From contig JALNQF010000028.1 of the NCBI GenBank assembly GCA_028456385.1, forward strand, positions 186,001 to 250,000: a stretch of DNA of 64,000 nucleotides, written 5' to 3'. Positions 44,156 through 54,789 of this stretch are shown in pieces. Each line of letters begins with the position of its first letter. Within the stretch, counting starts at the first letter, position 1. The translations under genes and the position numbers were made by a program. The notes below the pieces were generated by a model. That model searched no databases and was not told where the DNA came from. It saw only the letters and a program-made list of their open reading frames with translations. The stretch comes from Ophiosphaerella korrae. Lineage: Eukaryota; Ascomycota; Dothideomycetes; Pleosporales; Phaeosphaeriaceae.

Positions 44156-45156
44156 ATGTCCGTGTATGTCATTACTGGGGTGTCGAGGGGAATTGGGGTG
44201 AGTCAGCCTGTTACCTTTATTTCGCATTGCCCCTGCTTAATTCAGCCTAGTTCGAGTTTGTCAAGCAGCTCTCAGAAGACTCGAACAACCTAGTAGTAGG
44301 TCTGGTCCGCGACAAGGCTGCGACCGAAAAGAAGATAGCAGAAGAGCTAGACAACCGTTCCAATGTCCACATCCTCCATGCAGACCTCACCAACTACGCC
44401 AGCCTGAAGCAAGCCGCTGCCGATACTACCAAGATTCTTGGTGACCGCGGCGTCGACTACCTGGTTGCGAATGGAGGCATTGTGCCCTATTTCGACGGCT
44501 TTTCACCCGTCGGTGCATTGTAGGCCTTCCTCCCTCTGGTTTTTATCTGGGGTGTCCTATGGCTAACCGCAGATGTTCAACAGGAGCGACAAGGCCGAGG
44601 AGCTGGACGCTGTTTCATCGCAACTATTCCAGACTAATGTAATCGGCAATGTGCATCTGTTCCACCTCTTCCTGCCTCTTATCCTCAAGGGCAAGGCCAA
44701 GAAGGTCATCACCATTTCCACAGGTCTAGCTGATCTCGACTTGACCAACAATGTCGAAATTGACATTGGCGCCTTGTACGCGGCCTCCAAGGCAGCCATG
44801 AACGTCATTGTCGCCAAGTTCAACGTGCAGTACAAGAAAGATGGCGTATTGTTCATGGCTATTAGCCCGGGAGTCGTCGAGGTGGGCCATTATGCGAGTG
44901 GTACGTATTCCTTTCTGTCTCAACGTTAAAGCATTTGGAATCGGTCGGCTAATGCATGCCCATAGTTACTCCAGAGGAAATGCAGGGCTTGATGAGTTTC
45001 GTAGGCAAGCTTTCAGCCTTTGCGCCTCACTTCAAGGGCCCAATCTCAACAGAGGAATCCGTTCAAGCGGTCAGGTCGGTCTGGGAGAAGGCTAGCATCG
45101 AGAAAGGGGATGGTGGTTCATTTGTCTCGCATCTTGGCACCAAACAGTGGGTTTAG
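44156..45156 (+). CDS. Short-chain dehydrogenase/reductase
   Basis: Four exons: 44156-44197, 44251-44519, 44584-44900 and 44966-45156, giving 272 residues with three GT-AG introns. The cofactor motif T-G-x-x-x-G-x-G is 'TGVSRGIG' at residues 7-14, split from the next exon by the first intron. 'VANGGI' replaces the usual NAG motif. The catalytic Tyr and Lys are in 'ALYAASKAAMN' (Y-x-x-x-K), with 'ISTG' upstream as the Ser region. It resembles sniffer-type fungal SDRs using NAD(P)H. The substrate is unknown; the neighbours suggest a role in tailoring a small molecule. At the third intron the second of two nearby AGs keeps the frame. Confidence 0.92.
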
Positions 45157-46321
45157 ATGTTTAGATCCGGGGCCTCTCGATCCATTACACCAGATACGCA
45201 TTTCGCTATGTAGATGTCGTTGAAATCCGATGTTACAAGGGCGTATTATAATGTGTTGTGCACACACTAGTGAAGACATGAATCCACATACTGAAATTCG
45301 CAGATCAGCTAGATGGTGTAATACTCAACCGTATACTTCCTCAAAATATATCAGTCATGAATCAAGCACACAACCATACACATTTGAGAAGACTGATTGG
45401 CATGTTCATCAAATCGATCTCAAGAGACCATTGCCTCTACTATGGTCTGTTTGTCCATTCCTCAGCTATATCTAAATACTAAACATTAAAAGAATTTTGC
45501 CTTGGTTGTGGAACTAGCAGCATTGATACAGAACGTGAAAAATACCGCCTTTAGGTCTGCCATTAGAACCTAGCAAAGCATCTGTGATCAGTGGCAATGC
45601 AATAGTTGCCTTAACCCTGCCAGCTCGTGCTTATCTTGAGGTTCCACGATTCCAAGGCTACCTCGAGTCATCATCACTGCAATTTTTGGGTGACAATGTC
45701 TCAAAACGCACCAACGAGCCCAAGCAATCGGCTATATTGCCCTACATGCGCCAAATTGAAGATTTTTAGGGTTAGTAATTCTCAAGAATGAGGATCCGTG
45801 ACAATTGGAATGTTGTGGTCAGGCAGGACCTAAAGAGAGACCAGCCTGTTCACATCTTTCTACACAGAAAGCAACGCAATTATGATATAGAAGTTGATGC
45901 GACCACAAAATGAAACGCGACTTCATTGAGAAACGCAAAAACGTCTGCTCTACAATCGAGGAATTGCTGTTGTCATCATATGGAATTAATTGCGGCAAAC
46001 TAGTTTTTGGACGAAAAGGTTCGCCGAGTAAGATTTGGCAAATGACATGGATAGAAAGACAAGACCCTGATTCCGGACCAGGTCGTTCGGTGGAAGAGCA
46101 GGCTCATATTAGGATCTAGCACCGTATAACAAAACGTATTCGTTCAAATGAATATTACCGTCTCCCTATGTAGTTTAACTATCACTAAGAAGGAAAATCC
46201 CTACAGTAGGCAAGTTTCGAGCATGTGAAAGCGCTTACAAAGGAGCGTCTATGAAGAGCGTGTCTAGAAAAGAGTGTGTCTATAAGTAAAAGAGTGTACA
46301 GTTTGATCCTAGGATATTGAA
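45157..46321. other. Intergenic, no supported gene
   Basis: Short frames at 45230-45475, 45584-45769 and 45910-46119 have no recognised similarity and no splice chain that joins them. Confidence 0.45.
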
Positions 46322-48091
46322 TTAGACCAATGGATTGTAGAAGCGGAAACGGTTTTCTGGATCGTATGCGGCCTTGAGCGAGCGCAGTCTTTCTAGGCGC
46401 CACGATTCAGTACCATAGATAGACTCGAGTGTTTCGTATTTAGCTCCTGTGGCATAGTTGACGTACACCTTTGGTGTGCGGTTGGGTTGGCCATTGTTCC
46501 AGATGTCTACTGACTCCTTAGCCCAAGCGGCTGCTGCGTCCTCAAGGCCAGATCCCTCCGGTACCGCGGTAGCAAAGAACCTGATGGGGTATAAATTAGT
46601 ATACTTATTCTTGTTATGCACTAATGGGTTTCCATTGGTGGTGACTTACATAATGTGATTCTCTTTACGGTGGGGGTAGGCAGTAGAATCAGAAGGAATA
46701 GCCTGATATGCAGCTGTCGCGTATCCTTCGTACCAAAGGTAGGCTGTGGTGCCAAGCACGGGATTTTCGGCTACCTTCTTGACGTAATGATCATAATGTA
46801 TACGTTCAGCCGTAACATTGTAATCCAGGGTCAAGACACTGCCAATGACATATTTATTGGCCACACAGTCTCCTGCAGTGATTTCAGTCACTGCGGGGTA
46901 TGGGAGGTCCAGTTGGGCTTCGTCGATGGCACCAATAGCATTGAATGGCTTTAGGAGCTCTTCTGCTTCATCGGCCGGCCCAGCATAGTAAAATCCCCAC
47001 TTTAGTACCGCCTTGATATGGTCAGCAAAAGTCTCGAAATAGTTATGAAAGAATTGCTAACCTCAGTGGTGCTCACGGAGGGATCCATCCTTAGGGCGCC
47101 GTAGTTGACACCCATCTTGGGAGGCGTAGTGCCATTGTAGCTTTTATGGAATGTGTTTAGCGTTTTGAATACTGTCTCAAGCTTATCTTGTGTCCAAGTA
47201 TAGTTGTGGTAGTGCCATGTTTCAGGTCCCTTAGGGTAAATCTTCTTCACAATACTAGTGACAGCGGCGAAGTTGTGACCAGCCCCTTTGAGAGCCCAAA
47301 GAAGATCTGGGTAGCTTGTCGCATTTACACCAATCTCTGTGCCATTTGCAAGAACAGCGTTATAATGCAGGATGTTGTCTTGAACCAAACCGTAGAGGCC
47401 ATTATAACGTCCATGGCCTCCACCGAGTGACGGACCCATGATCCCAACACATGATGTAGCTCCAGTAGCTAGCAAGATCGATATCAGCGACCAAAAAATT
47501 GCAAAAACAGGGGTGCTTACTGGTAACGTAGCCCTGGTCCCAAAGCGCGTGAATGACTTGACCACCAGATGTTCCGGCTTGAAGGGTGGCAGTTCCCTCG
47601 CTCGGGTGAATAGTGATGCCTCGGAGATTCTCCACATTGATTTCTATGCCCGAGAAGGTTGATAAGGTCGACGTAATTCCATGACCGCGATTCCTCACGA
47701 GAAATTCAAGTCCATTCTCAGCACAGTATTTGATCTGAATTGACAGTAGTCAGCGGCAGTTGTGCTAGGTCGTTGCGAATTTCTTAGGGTAATTACTTAC
47801 AACCTTGGCAATATCAGACTCCGCTGCGGGTTCTACAACGACTTGAACATTAGGTCGCACGAAACGATTCCATCTATAAGTCGCGTTAGACCACTGGGGG
47901 TTATCGGACCCGAAAATTAGCGATCCATTTGAGAGCTGCGGGCCAACCTCAGCAGAAACTCTCGCTGCCGTTATGTTATCTCGTGAGAAAAGCTTCCTCT
48001 CAAAATAACGAGGCACGATGGGAGAACTGGTCGTGAGGGCAGGCAGGAGCGCGAGGCCGTAAGCAACGAGAACGGACTTGGGAGAAACCAT
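46322..48091 (-). CDS. Secreted FAD-linked oxidase, berberine-bridge-enzyme type
   Basis: Five exons on the minus strand: 47801-48091, 47521-47734, 47062-47468, 46650-47011 and 46322-46580, giving 510 residues; all introns are GT-AG. A signal peptide opens the protein ('SVLVAYGLALLPALTTS'). The FAD_binding_4 domain has 'VRNRGHGITS', with His115 as the probable 8-alpha flavin link, and 'TSCVGIMGPSLGGGHGR', whose Cys may form the second flavin bond. The BBE domain ends with 'VYVNYATG' and 'YDPENRFRFYNPL'. Such enzymes oxidise sugars or close rings in secondary metabolites with O2. Sequence alone does not separate these roles. Confidence 0.93.
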
Positions 48092-49214
48092 TTCTGCTCT
48101 GTTCCAAGGCTCTTATCCTTTAATTGGCACGATAGTAGGATAGTGAATGAGAGGCTCGTGGTGCCTCAATTCAAGAGGAATCTCATCTGATTTTATCGTT
48201 TCCAGTCCGCATCAGCACCGAAATCCTTACCGTAAATTTTGATCTACTTGAGGCCACTACGGGTCAGTGTAGCACGATCCTCTCGCCATTCCATGGACAT
48301 GTCTCAAGTAAGACCGAGTACACCTAAGCTACTCAGGAGGCGTCGTCAAGATAGCTGATTATCGGAAGGGGCTTGAGAACTGACACGAGCGAAGTACGGC
48401 TTATGGGCCTGGATCCTGACAACGAGAAAGCACTGTTCGCAGAGTCCGACATCCTTGTAACTAGATAGGACTAGCTTCGGCCTTATAAAGATAAATCTAT
48501 TCCAAAGGATTACTAAATTTAGTAAGAAATAATAAAGTCCTTGACTATATTTGTACTACCTTTGTTATAACTAAACTAATATATACTAGTACAATAACTT
48601 TAATGCCTTACTAAATCATACTACAATAATTTAAAATTATATATTAAAATAAAGACATCAAGTGATATTTACTTTTTAGAGGAAATATAAATATTAAATA
48701 TAAGTATTATATTTTCTTAAGTCTATATTAGGTACTATAGATAAGAAAAATAGAGGTTTATAAATATATAAATAACTTAGTTCAGCTTATAACACCTAAT
48801 AGTATTTAGCTAGTAAAGTAGGAAAATGTCTTAATTAATTTGGTCTCACCGAATAAGAAGTAATAGAGCGGGTTTATCCACGATCCTTTATTCCAGATTA
48901 CCTAGGTAGGGCTTTTTCATAAGGCCCGACTCTAGACTAGGAATACTTAACGCCACCAACCAACCTGCTTTGTAAGCAAACTCGGTCTTCTTACCGTATT
49001 AGGTATTAGAAGCTAGGCAGCCCTAGAGTCCTTGTCGGAACACTGATCAAAGCTTAACAACTGACTAGGCAGCGTACTTTAGGGTCATGCACGGGCTCAG
49101 GCAATGCAATGCAACGTTAGATCTGTAGAAGTGGCAAGTTTATAAATACGATGCCTCCCTACCCTACCCTCTCGTGTGCTTCGGCTATCTATGCACAGTT
49201 GACCCATCACAACC
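48092..49214. other. Intergenic with an AT-rich, RIP-like island
   Basis: From about 48480 to 48850 the DNA is very AT-rich and TpA-rich with few CpA or TpG. It is flanked by ordinary sequence and probably is an old RIP-mutated transposon fragment. Nothing coding is recognised. Confidence 0.6.
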
Positions 49215-50874
49215 ATGCACAAAGGGCAAAGGACAACGACCCGCGCCGGCCCTGTCATATGCAAACGTAGGCAGGTAGAAAAAAAAACACAGAAGAAGGT
49301 TCCTAACCTGGCTAGGTCATTCTACCAGTTCCGATACCGCCAGGTCGAATTGTACGGACTGCTTTCAACCTGACAGAAAATATCAGAAGAATGGCCTGAA
49401 GCTTTCTTGGCCACGCGCGAACGATCGGCGCCGTGCTGTTGTCTCCGAATTGCTGTTACCGAACACAAGCCAAATATCTGATGCGCGGTTTATCCACACA
49501 TCGCACTGGGATATTGAGTTATTCCATAGCTTGACAGGCCCTGCCCCGGGGCGCTCCCTGTCTTTGCTAGGCGTACCTATGCTGTTAACCCCACTCAAAT
49601 TGGAGGCCCCTGACCGAGACCTGTTCGAGTACTGTATGCCGCGATTTCCCTGCGTCACCTAGCTTAATCAGTGGAGAATACGCTGACTGATTCATGTGCA
49701 CCATGTGCAGTTTGCTGTGTAGCGTCTGCGTCCTTAGCTACCTTTGGCCACGACGCCACCGCCCTCGGGAACATTTTAGTACGAATTGCCCTACAAGGGA
49801 ACGTGGCCTCGACTACTGCAGTGCTCCACGCGCTGCTAGCGTTTTCTTCGCTCCATCGGTACGGTTTACAGCCCCAAGCCGTTGAGCGTAAAGTTGCTGC
49901 GCTGAGCAGCTTGGCAGAAGAATCGGCTGCATTGACCCTGGGTGTGAAAGAGACTATTCACCATACTGCCACAGGAATGTTACTTTGCTCCTTTGAGGTC
50001 CACCAGTCATCTTGCTCTTCCGACGAATGGATGGGATTCCTCGGCGGAGTTGAGGCGGTCATCAACGCTTCGTCTACCGAAACACTACTCCAGCTCGGCT
50101 CTGACGCAGGCGTCTTACTAGACTGGGTGCACTACCACGATGTCCTCGCTCGCTTTTCCCTACTGTATCGGGCGAGGGAAGGGACTCCGGATCTCCTGTC
50201 TACAACAAAACACCTCTTTTGTTCACCGGTTCGTACTTGACAATGGTTCCCATGATTACGTAAAGTTTGATCTGACATTGCCACTCTAGATCTCCAATCT
50301 GCCGCTGCCTGTATCCTGTATGCTCAATCTTTTGTCCCAATTATGCGATGCGATATCAAGTAGCGCAATCCCCTTAGAATCTGGCGACAAGGTTGATGAT
50401 TACAAAGGCTTCCTAGGGGTTCTAAATTGGAGAATTAGAACCCTACCGCTACCCCAAATTACAGGTGAAAACATTGAAACTGCTAATGATGCGATATTGG
50501 TAATGCATTTATACCAGCTTGCTCTGTTGTTATTTCTCAGCCGAAGCTCTGATGGACTGATCGACCAACATGTCATAACACAACAGTATATCGACAAAGC
50601 GTTCGCTATATTTCCCCGGTTAAGTTCATGTAAACAGCAATTTCCTATCCACGTCATTGGTTGCGAGGCGCGAACAGATGAGCAACGAGCCATTGTTCTC
50701 GACATCATCTCCAGGACGGAGAAGATGAGCTCCTCACGATCTTTCAATTACTGTAGGAGAATACTAGAGGCTGTTTGGGCTCAAGATGACCTTAAGAACG
50801 GGAATAATATCCCTTATCGAAAAAAGTTGACTTCGATAATAAGCCATTGTGTAATCCTTCCCTCTTTCGTATAA
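49215..50874 (+). pseudogene. Fungal_trans_2 regulator with eroded Zn2Cys6 cluster
   Basis: The regulatory domain is intact: 'NGLKLSWPRANDRRRA' near 49395, then exon ends at 49633, 49723-50228 and 50290-50874 joined by two good GT-AG introns. 'TTAVLHALLAFSSLHRYG' is typical of Fungal_trans_2. The N-terminal zinc cluster is not intact. From ATG 49215 'AGPVICKRRQ' and, in another frame, 'SDTARSNCTDCFQPDRKYQK' align with a cluster, but only about three of six cysteines remain (replaced by Pro, Ser and Tyr). No intron phase joins the two parts. It may be a pseudogene or may now start later without a DNA-binding domain. AT-rich RIP-like islands lie on both sides. Confidence 0.65.
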
Positions 50875-51190
50875 TTAGTATAGATACTATAGCTATATTA
50901 TAAGATTTTAAGTTCGACATATTTCAATTTCACTTATTATTTAATACTATTAAAATAGTTTAATTTAGATATAATATATATAATTATTATTTTAGTGAGA
51001 ATGATTTAAACATATATTCTATAATATACTTGTACCTAAATATATATCGAATTAGCTATAAAGAGAAAAATAATTTTAGTAATAAATAATATTAAAAAAA
51101 ATTAATTTACTATGTAAAAGTAGATATATTTTTATACGATAGTATTGAGTATAGTAAATAGAAAGAAAGAAAGAAAATTACATATTACCT
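50875..51190. repeat. AT-rich, RIP-like island
   Basis: About 315 bp of strongly AT-rich, TpA-dominated DNA between the regulator remnant and the FAD monooxygenase gene. It resembles the island at 48480-48850 and the 54.8-64 kb block, and is probably a degraded repeat fragment. Confidence 0.6.
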
Positions 51191-51268
51191 GTGGGGAATT
51201 ACTAATAGTATACGGCCGAATACCTCTTTCTATAAGTACTCTAGGACCTGTACGCTTTGAACTTCCTT

Positions 51269-51454
51269 ATGAAAAGTCGTAACACCAGTTTCTCCTCTTC
51301 TAATATGTCTTCTGAATTTGATCCTCGGCCTGTGCTATCTATCCTAGTTGTGGGCTGCGGTCTTGGTGGGCTAGCTTCCGCATTAGCTCTTGCTCAAGCT
51401 GGACACCGTGTGACAGTGTTCGAGCGTAGTGTTGAACTACAAGAAGTAAATTCT

Positions 51455-51492
<38 letters not shown>

Positions 51493-52719
51493 GTGTAAGA
51501 GGTAAACCTTCTAACTTGTCTTGGCAGATTGGCGCCGGAATTCAATTATCTCCCAATGCTACGCGTCTGCTTCGACACTGGGGTGTGCTTGAGGAGGTTC
51601 TAAAGCATGCCGATCAACCAGAGGCCGGGACCTTTCGCTCATATCGAGGAGATGTACTGTCACAATCCCCACCTGTATCTGATCCACGATTGGTCAGCGA
51701 GGCTCCTTACATCGTTATTCATCGCGCTGATCTCCTGAGAGCCTTGCAATCTGGAATAGGGAAGCATAATATTGAGATCAAACTAAACAGCGAAGTCAAA
51801 GAAATAGATTTCAAAAAGACTTCATTGAGTCTACTTAATGGAGAAGTCTATAAAGCGGACATGATTTTAGGTGCTGACGGACATAATTCTCGATGTAGGG
51901 GTAGCTTGTTGGGCCGACTGGACCCTCCCTTCAATCCTGGAGATGTTGTTTACCGGATCTCCGTCCCTATGAAAGATATAACGGCAGACCATCTCGCCTG
52001 GGACCTGAAAAGGCGATCCAGCGTCAACTTTTGGATGGGGCGAGGCGGACACGTGGTGTCGTATCTTATCCAGCACGATGTACTCAATATAGTCCTGGTG
52101 TACGCCGAGGGTGCAGGGAGTAAGACCATGTTTGGACCGCAAAAGGCAGACATAGAAGAGTTTAGGAGCAAGATATCTGACTGGGACCCAGTACTCCATG
52201 AGCTTATCAATGTTGAAGGGTCTGTTTGTACGAAGTGGACCTTGTTCCAGATCCATGAGCTTCCCCAATGGCGCCATGAGAGTGGAAGGTTCATACTGAT
52301 TGGCGATGCTGCCCATGCAATATTGCCATGCCTGTAAGTATAAACAGATTCGATCCATCTACTTTTGAATTGACTAACCTTTCCCTAGAGCGCAGGGTGC
52401 CGCACAAGCTTTCGAGGATGCGGGAGTCCTTGGAGGAATATTCAGTCATCCGGTAAGACGTGATCAAGTCCCGGATGCCTTGAAGGTTTTCGAGGAGATT
52501 CGCAGACCACGAGCTTCAAACGTCAGGCACCGCTCACTGGACCAAAAGGCTATGTTTGCCTTTCCCGATGGTCCAGATCAGGAGGAGCGGGACGCCAAAT
52601 TTCGTGCAGGTGCTGACTTTGAGCTGTTCAAGTGGCTTTGGGAATTTGACGCCGCAGAAATCGGACGCGAGGCGTGGGACAAATTTTCCAAGACACGTGT
52701 AAACGAGGGCAAACTTTAG
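51269..52719 (+). CDS. FAD-dependent aromatic-type monooxygenase (group A)
   Basis: Three exons: 51269-51445, 51528-52333 and 52389-52719, giving 437 residues. The first intron (82 nt) contains 34 consecutive T. FAD motif G-x-G-x-x-G is 'GCGLGG' at residues 29-34. The DG motif is 'ILGADGHNSRCR', and the second FAD motif 'LIGDAAHAILPCLAQGAAQ' spans the second intron. It belongs to the salicylate-hydroxylase/PHBH-like class that hydroxylates aromatic or polyketide substrates with NAD(P)H and O2. A start at 51305 ('MSSEFDPRPV') is equally possible. The frame is intact. It sits beside a cupin gene and an old P450, suggesting a tailoring role. Confidence 0.92.
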
Positions 52720-53141
52720 AACACATTAGGGACCTTAGATAGTAGAAAGCCTCTTCACTCTGCCCTCTTCGATGTGTTTCAGAAACACCAGTACATGCAA
52801 ATGAACAATGTATCCTTCTTCAAGGAGATTTTCTCTCGATCTCTGGGAGGAAATGTTACACAAGAGCGGAATTTATCTTGTCGGTATTGCGCCACTATCC
52901 ACAAGTGTCATTTTTGATGCAGGAAATTCATACCTTAGATTGCACAGATTTGTCGTCGGACAGCCGATGGTGGAGCACCAGCCAAATGTAAGTGTCAATG
53001 TTCACACAGGATACCCGCGATAATTCACACCAGAACTTGCGAGTAAGAAGAGTTTTTAACACTTATAAGTCGTTCTAAATTTTTCCAATTTTACATGATT
53101 TATACTAAGACCACGTTTCCAACGCCCAACTGAAACGTTCA
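52720..53141. other. Intergenic between convergent genes
   Basis: A plus-strand frame at 52808-53023 has no recognised similarity. 3' regions of the FAD monooxygenase and cupin genes. Confidence 0.45.
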
Positions 53142-54029
53142 CTATTTTCGCGTATACTCGGGGTACGACCTACTATACCTGAGGTTGACGGAGTGTTAGC
53201 CAAATACAGCACAGATACAAGAAAGTAGAAGACAGGTGAGAATGAACTCGGCGGAATGCTTACCCTAAGACATACTCTGACCACCAACAGAGCGGGTAAT
53301 TTAGCGTCTGGAGTAGCCAATTGGGCATCCATTCAAATCCGGGGGGGACGGTGAACGAGGAAGCTTCTGCAAATATCAAAAGCATCTGCCAAGGTGATAC
53401 TGGTATGCCGGCCTTTAGGCAATCGTCCATATAGCCCGCGAGGTTACGAAGGCAGTTTACGTCGAGAATATGTTCAGCTTTCGTACAGGGATCTAGCCGC
53501 AAGACGAAGACGAGATCTTCCGTAGCTGATGTGTCCGACCAAAATCGATGGCTGCAAAGTCGCAATTTTGAGTCAGTTATAGTGCCTTTTGCAATCGGTT
53601 TTGTGTGATATCTTATCTATCAGAGCATAGCTTACCGCGTGCCTTTGGGTATAGTGAAAATTCCGTCATCCTTGGTTACGGCGTACTGCACCCCGTTCTT
53701 CTCCGCACCCAGTATGCCCTGCTCGACCTTGAAATACTCGTTTTGTGCAAGATGAACATGTCTGTCGAACCAACGGTTAGCTCCACCCAGGGACTGATAT
53801 ATATATATATATATATTTCTTTTGTTCCTTACAATGGTGGCCCAGAAAGTCCGGCTTTGACAAGCGGGTTCTTTATGCGATGCGTCTCTCGGACGACCCA
53901 AAGACCATCAGGTGTTGCAAGTGGTTCATACAGCGCTGCATCACCAAGGTGAGGGAAGGACGTCTCGTGATGTTTCGTGGTACGCTTCGTCGGTCGCGGC
54001 GAGAGCCATAGTTGCCACGCCCACACCAT
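53142..54029 (-). CDS. Cupin-domain protein
   Basis: Four exons on the minus strand: 53833-54029, 53636-53761, 53264-53551 and 53142-53178, giving 215 residues. Junctions restore 'GLSGPPL' to 'HVHLAQNEYFKVEQG' (first cupin motif, two His and a Glu as metal ligands) and 'TIPKGTR' to 'HRFWSD' (second motif His). The short last exon completes 'SEYVLGYSRSYPEY'. The first intron contains an (AT)n tract at about 53796-53815. Such small cupins are common in fungal metabolite clusters, but their reactions vary. ATG 54029 is the first in-frame Met. Hydrophobic in-frame codons upstream hint at an unseen N-terminal anchor exon. Confidence 0.85.
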
Positions 54030-54780
54030 TTCGAAAATGATTGACAAGAGGTAACAGAGCAAAGGGTGCCAAGAGTGCCAGAAATATAATGGGCGGGGAT
54101 AATTCGTTGTATGTCAGGATTATGTGTATCCGGTCTTTATGAAGGTATCTTCGTCCTGTGCTTGAAATTATTCAGCAGTTACAAATAAAGGATCAACTGA
54201 TTCGGACACGAACGTGAAGTTCCGCACCAAGAACATTTCTAGTAGCCGGATGCATTGCCGTCAAACACAGCTATCCAGGTAACCTAGTAGTCACGGTCTA
54301 CAAGATGAGATTCGGAGAGATGTCGTACGACCATGCAATGCCGAAAAAGACTTTCGAGGAAGGTCATAGTCTGTTGATATGCGCTTCAACATTCTATTGG
54401 TTACATGAAAGGTTATCTTAGCTCTAGTATGGCATAACCGATCTGCAATACGCTAGAAATAACGCCGATTAGACGTTATATGCAGTGGTGATAGCAGCTT
54501 CAAAGATTTGGCTACAAAACCGCCGGTGAGGCCCCGTTCTGCTAGTGTTGCATAAGCGGACCCTGTAGGGATCGAGCGGTCAGGTCAACCCGCTAGCCGC
54601 TAGCCGGTCCATGGTGGATATTACAAGGCTAGGTTTTTGTTCCTACAGGGATAGCGACGCAGTGGGTGGGTCTTGTGGCGTCAAGGATCAAGCTCAATCA
54701 CCGATTGTAGTTTCCTTGCAAAATCAATCTTGGGAAGGCCCACCCACTTGACTTAAGTTAAGCTGAGCAGGGTAGAGTAT
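54030..54780. other. Intergenic boundary of the repeat block
   Basis: Normal-composition DNA with two short inverted-repeat pairs (54561-54570 with 54642-54650; 54660-54675 with 54737-54750). No gene recognised. Composition changes abruptly at about 54780. Confidence 0.5.
54660..54750. mobile_element. Possible very short inverted-repeat element (MITE-like)
   Basis: CAGTGGGTGGGTCTTG on the left pairs with an inverted CAAGTGGGTGGGCC on the right, about 91 bp end to end. CAGTGGG-type termini occur in fungal Tc1/mariner-like elements, but no target-site duplication is clear. Confidence 0.35.
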
Positions 54781-54789
54781 AGGCAAATA

